Below are positions 61,898 through 64,000 of a stretch of DNA of 64,000 nucleotides, one piece after another (the stretch's first letter is position 1; each line of letters opens with the position of its first letter). Position numbers and translations under genes: made by a program. A model generated the notes under the pieces. That model was given only the letters and a program-made list of their open reading frames with translations, had not been told where the DNA came from and did not search any database. Origin of the DNA: Acidovorax sp. Its GTDB lineage: Bacteria > Pseudomonadota > Gammaproteobacteria > Burkholderiales > Burkholderiaceae_C. The stretch is from contig JAITLO010000022.1 in assembly GCA_031277855.1 (NCBI GenBank), forward strand, positions 1-64,000. The letters run 5' to 3'.

Positions 61898-61915
61898 TCT
61901 TGACCTAGCTCAAGA
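61898..61915. promoter_or_regulatory. Inverted repeat TCTTGA-N6-TCAAGA
   Basis: Perfect 6 bp arms with a CCTAGC spacer lie just downstream of the ACCGGT palindrome. Its core TTGAC-CTAG-CTCAA matches an FNR box at 8 of 10 positions. It also contains a TTGACC that could be a -35 element. Confidence 0.35.
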
Positions 61916-62007
61916 CCGTTCATCCCTCGCATCTGCACACTGTCTGCAAGCTGCCCACAGCCATGTCCCATGGCTTGCCTGGGGCAGGCCGTTTGGGATG
62001 CATTGCG

Positions 62008-63489
62008 ATGAATACATTTGCCACCTCGCCCCTGTTCCGCCCTGTTGCCTGGGCGGCCATGGGACTGTGTGCTGCCTTGCTGGCCGGCTGCGCCCCTGGC
62101 GCTCGCAGCCTGGCCCAGCCGGATGCGGCTGCCCTGCCCAGCCAGTGGCCGGCCGACAGCCCCGTGGGGTATGGCAGCGCCGCCCTGCCCGACTGGTCGG
62201 CGCTGGTGCTGGACCCCAGCTTGACCCGGCTGCAGCAGCAGGCCCTGGCCCACAACCATGATCTGCGCCTGGCCCTGCTGCGCGTGGAAGAGGCCCGCGC
62301 CGCCCATGGCATTCAGCGGGCCGACCGTTTTCCCACCCTGGGTGTGGGCAGCAGCCATGGCCGCGCCCGGGTTCCGGGCGATCTGAATGTCAGCGGCCGC
62401 CCGGTGATTGGCAGCGACCATGAGGTCTTTGTCGGCCTGAGCAGCTGGGAGCTGGACCTCTGGGGCCGCGTGCGCAGCCTGGACCAGGCGGCCTTGCAGC
62501 AGTTTCTGGCCACCGAGGCCGGGGCCCGTGCCACGCGGCTGAGCCTGCTGGGCCAGGTGGCACGCAGCTATCTGGCGCTGCGCGAAATCGACGAGCGCCT
62601 GCAGCTCGCCCGCAGCACGGTGGAAACCCGTGCGGAAACGCTGCGCATCTTCACCCGCCGCTATGAAGTCGGGAGCACCTCCAAATATGCGCTGACCCAG
62701 GTGCAAAGCCTGCACCACCAGGCCTTGTCGCTGGCCGTGTCGCTGGAACAGGCCCGCGCCCCCATTGCCCATGCGCTGGCACAAATGACAGGCCAGGACA
62801 TGGCCCAGCTGCCTCCTGCCCCGCGCGCCGCGCGGATCTTTGGCGAGGTGCCCGCCGGCCTGCCCTCGACCCTGCTGCAGGCCCGGCCCGATATCGTCGC
62901 CGCCGAGCACCAGTTGCAGGCCGCCCACGCCCAGGTGGCCGCCGCGCGCGCCGCCTTCTTCCCCCGCATTGCCCTGACCGGCAGCTGGGGCACGGCCAGC
63001 GCCCAACTCGACGGCCTGTTCGAGTCCGGCAGCAAGGCCTGGAGTTTTGCGCCCAGCATCTCGCTGCCGATTTTTGACGGCGGCCGCCGCAGCGCCAATC
63101 TGGACCTGGCCAGCGCCCGCCAGCACAGCGCCGTGGTGGCTTACGAGCAGCGCGTGCAAACCGCCTTCCGCGAAGTGGCCGATGCCCTGGCCGCCCGCCA
63201 CAGCCTGGCCCAGCAAACCCAGGTGCAGCAGGACAACCTCAAGGCCTTGCAGGAACGCGCCCGCCTAGCCCAGCTGCGCTATGACAACGGCGCCTCACCC
63301 TATCTGGATGTGCTGGATGCCCAGCGCGACCTGCTGACCGCAGCCCAGCAGGCGGTGCAGGTGCATTACGCCCTGCAGACCGCCCAGGTCAGCCTCTACA
63401 CCGCCCTGGGAGGGGCTCCGCAAACCGCGGCAGATGCCGCCGCTGCCCCCTCCTCCACCGCCCCCGTCACGGCCAACGCCACCCACTGA
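62008..63489 (+). CDS. NodT family outer-membrane efflux lipoprotein
   Basis: This is a TolC-like outer-membrane channel of an efflux system. The 493-residue protein has a lipoprotein signal with lipobox LLAGC (Cys near residue 29) and two repeats of the outer-membrane factor fold, including LALAHNHDLRLALLRVEEAR-like helices, LGQVARSYLALRE, RPDIVAAEHQLQAAHAQVAA and the second-half coiled coils. ATG 62008 is preceded by a weak site. The HlyD-type partner gene starts ten bases after its stop, so this is the first gene of an efflux operon, possibly under the ACCGGT palindrome. Confidence 0.9.
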   Translation: MNTFATSPLFRPVAWAAMGLCAALLAGCAPGARSLAQPDAAALPSQWPADSPVGYGSAALPDWSALVLDPSLTRLQQQALAHNHDLRLALLRVEEARAAHGIQRADRFPTLGVGSSHGRARVPGDLNVSGRPVIGSDHEVFVGLSSWELDLWGRVRSLDQAALQQFLATEAGARATRLSLLGQVARSYLALREIDERLQLARSTVETRAETLRIFTRRYEVGSTSKYALTQVQSLHHQALSLAVSLEQARAPIAHALAQMTGQDMAQLPPAPRAARIFGEVPAGLPSTLLQARPDIVAAEHQLQAAHAQVAAARAAFFPRIALTGSWGTASAQLDGLFESGSKAWSFAPSISLPIFDGGRRSANLDLASARQHSAVVAYEQRVQTAFREVADALAARHSLAQQTQVQQDNLKALQERARLAQLRYDNGASPYLDVLDAQRDLLTAAQQAVQVHYALQTAQVSLYTALGGAPQTAADAAAAPSSTAPVTANATH

Positions 63490-63499
63490 GACCTCTGCC

Positions 63500-64000
63500 A
63501 TGTCCCTGTCCCCCTCGAACAAGAAGACGCTGACCCTGGTGGCCGTGGCCGCCGCCCTGGTGCTGGCCGGTGGCTATGCCTGGAAACAATGGCAGGCCAG
63601 CCATGCCACCGAAGGTCTGGCCGGCGGCAATGGCCGCATTGAGGCCACCGAGGTCGATGTGGCCACCAAGCTGGGTGGCCGGGTCGATGAGATCCTGGTC
63701 ACCGAAGGTGCGTTTGTGAAGGCCGGCGAGCCGCTGGCCCGCATGCAAATCCACACCTTGCAGGCCCAGCATGCCGAGGCCGTGGCCGGCAAGGACCGCG
63801 CCGTACACGCCGTGGCCGCCGCCAAGGCCCAGGTGGCGCTGCGCGAAAGCGACCATGCCGCCGCCCAGGCCATGATCAGCCAGCGCGAGGCCGAGCTGGA
63901 TGCAGCCCGCCGCCGCCTGGCCCGCTCCGAAACTCTGACCAAGGAAGGCGCCAGCGCCGTGCAGGAGCTGGACGACGACCGCGCCCGCGTGCGCAGCGCC
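63500..64000 (+). CDS. HlyD family membrane fusion protein (partial, runs off the window)
   Basis: The visible 167 residues start at ATG 63500 with an N-terminal membrane anchor (about residues 9-28). A biotinyl-lipoyl-like domain follows, with GRIEATEVDVATKLGGRVDE and ILVTEGAFVKAGEPLARM, then a long alanine-rich coiled coil (about 95-167). It resembles YbhG-type adaptors of ABC exporters and also EmrA. With the NodT protein it would bridge inner and outer membranes. The inner-membrane pump is expected downstream, outside the window. Confidence 0.88.
   Translation, partial: MSLSPSNKKTLTLVAVAAALVLAGGYAWKQWQASHATEGLAGGNGRIEATEVDVATKLGGRVDEILVTEGAFVKAGEPLARMQIHTLQAQHAEAVAGKDRAVHAVAAAKAQVALRESDHAAAQAMISQREAELDAARRRLARSETLTKEGASAVQELDDDRARVRSA

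Overview
The window looks like a stretch of core chromosome from a GC-rich betaproteobacterium of the Comamonadaceae, most likely Comamonas or a close relative. I infer this from protein character (DUF3567 protein, Bug-type binding proteins, NrdJ reductase, cyo operon linked to RegBA), from the gene neighbourhoods, and from the dispersed gene-end repeats. I see no tRNA, rRNA, CRISPR array, insertion sequence or prophage module.

Layout. Positions 1-1088 hold two hairpin-rich repeats and the upstream region of ctaA. Positions 1089-10536 form a terminal-oxidase block: ctaA-ctaB (heme A and heme O synthesis) on the plus strand converge with cyoABCD-surf1-regB-regA on the minus strand. Positions 10991-14672 carry two MFS transporters and a cysteine-rich SufR-like regulator. 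At 15075-16898 lies a fusion of an alkylglycerol monooxygenase-like domain with a lysoplasmalogenase-like domain. Positions 16847-20975 hold housekeeping genes: ruvB, a periplasmic peroxiredoxin, ruvA, phoH and ybeY. Positions 21145-29451 hold a Bug protein, a TauE/SafE permease, dbpA, two secreted M20 peptidases, dtd and a CDF exporter. Positions 29627-43821 hold a molybdopterin oxidoreductase, LysR-pirin-isochorismatase, HxlR-oxidoreductase, a diguanylate cyclase, a second Bug protein, TraB/GumN-FAH with a divergent IclR regulator, a DUF3108 protein and a DUF3567 protein. At 44346-46529 is an unusual five-heme cytochrome c. Positions 46662-55769 carry a TIGR02594 protein, an XRE/membrane pair, an AbrB-type permease, a hemerythrin, nrdJ and a PAS-GGDEF-EAL protein. 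The window ends with purU, a GcvA-like regulator, a UvrD-like helicase, a GlcD-like flavoprotein and the start of a NodT-HlyD efflux operon.

How genes work together. CtaB and CtaA make hemes O and A, Surf1 assists heme-copper oxidase assembly, CyoABCD is a quinol oxidase, and RegB/RegA is a redox two-component system that could tune the block. Matching GGACA-N3-TGTCC palindromes lie upstream of both ctaA and cyoA, and a perfect FNR/ANR-type box lies between cyoA and the divergent transporter.

The most interesting non-coding signal is a family of eight roughly 70-140 bp elements. Seven sit at or within a few bases of stop codons, always in the same orientation relative to the gene. They fold into successive hairpins whose stems differ between copies but stay complementary, which suggests a structured 3'-end RNA element. 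A second family of three compound hairpin repeats (near 1-257, 372-647 and 59750-60027) also keeps a loop while its stem covaries. The most interesting proteins are the ether-lipid-type fusion and the five-heme cytochrome.
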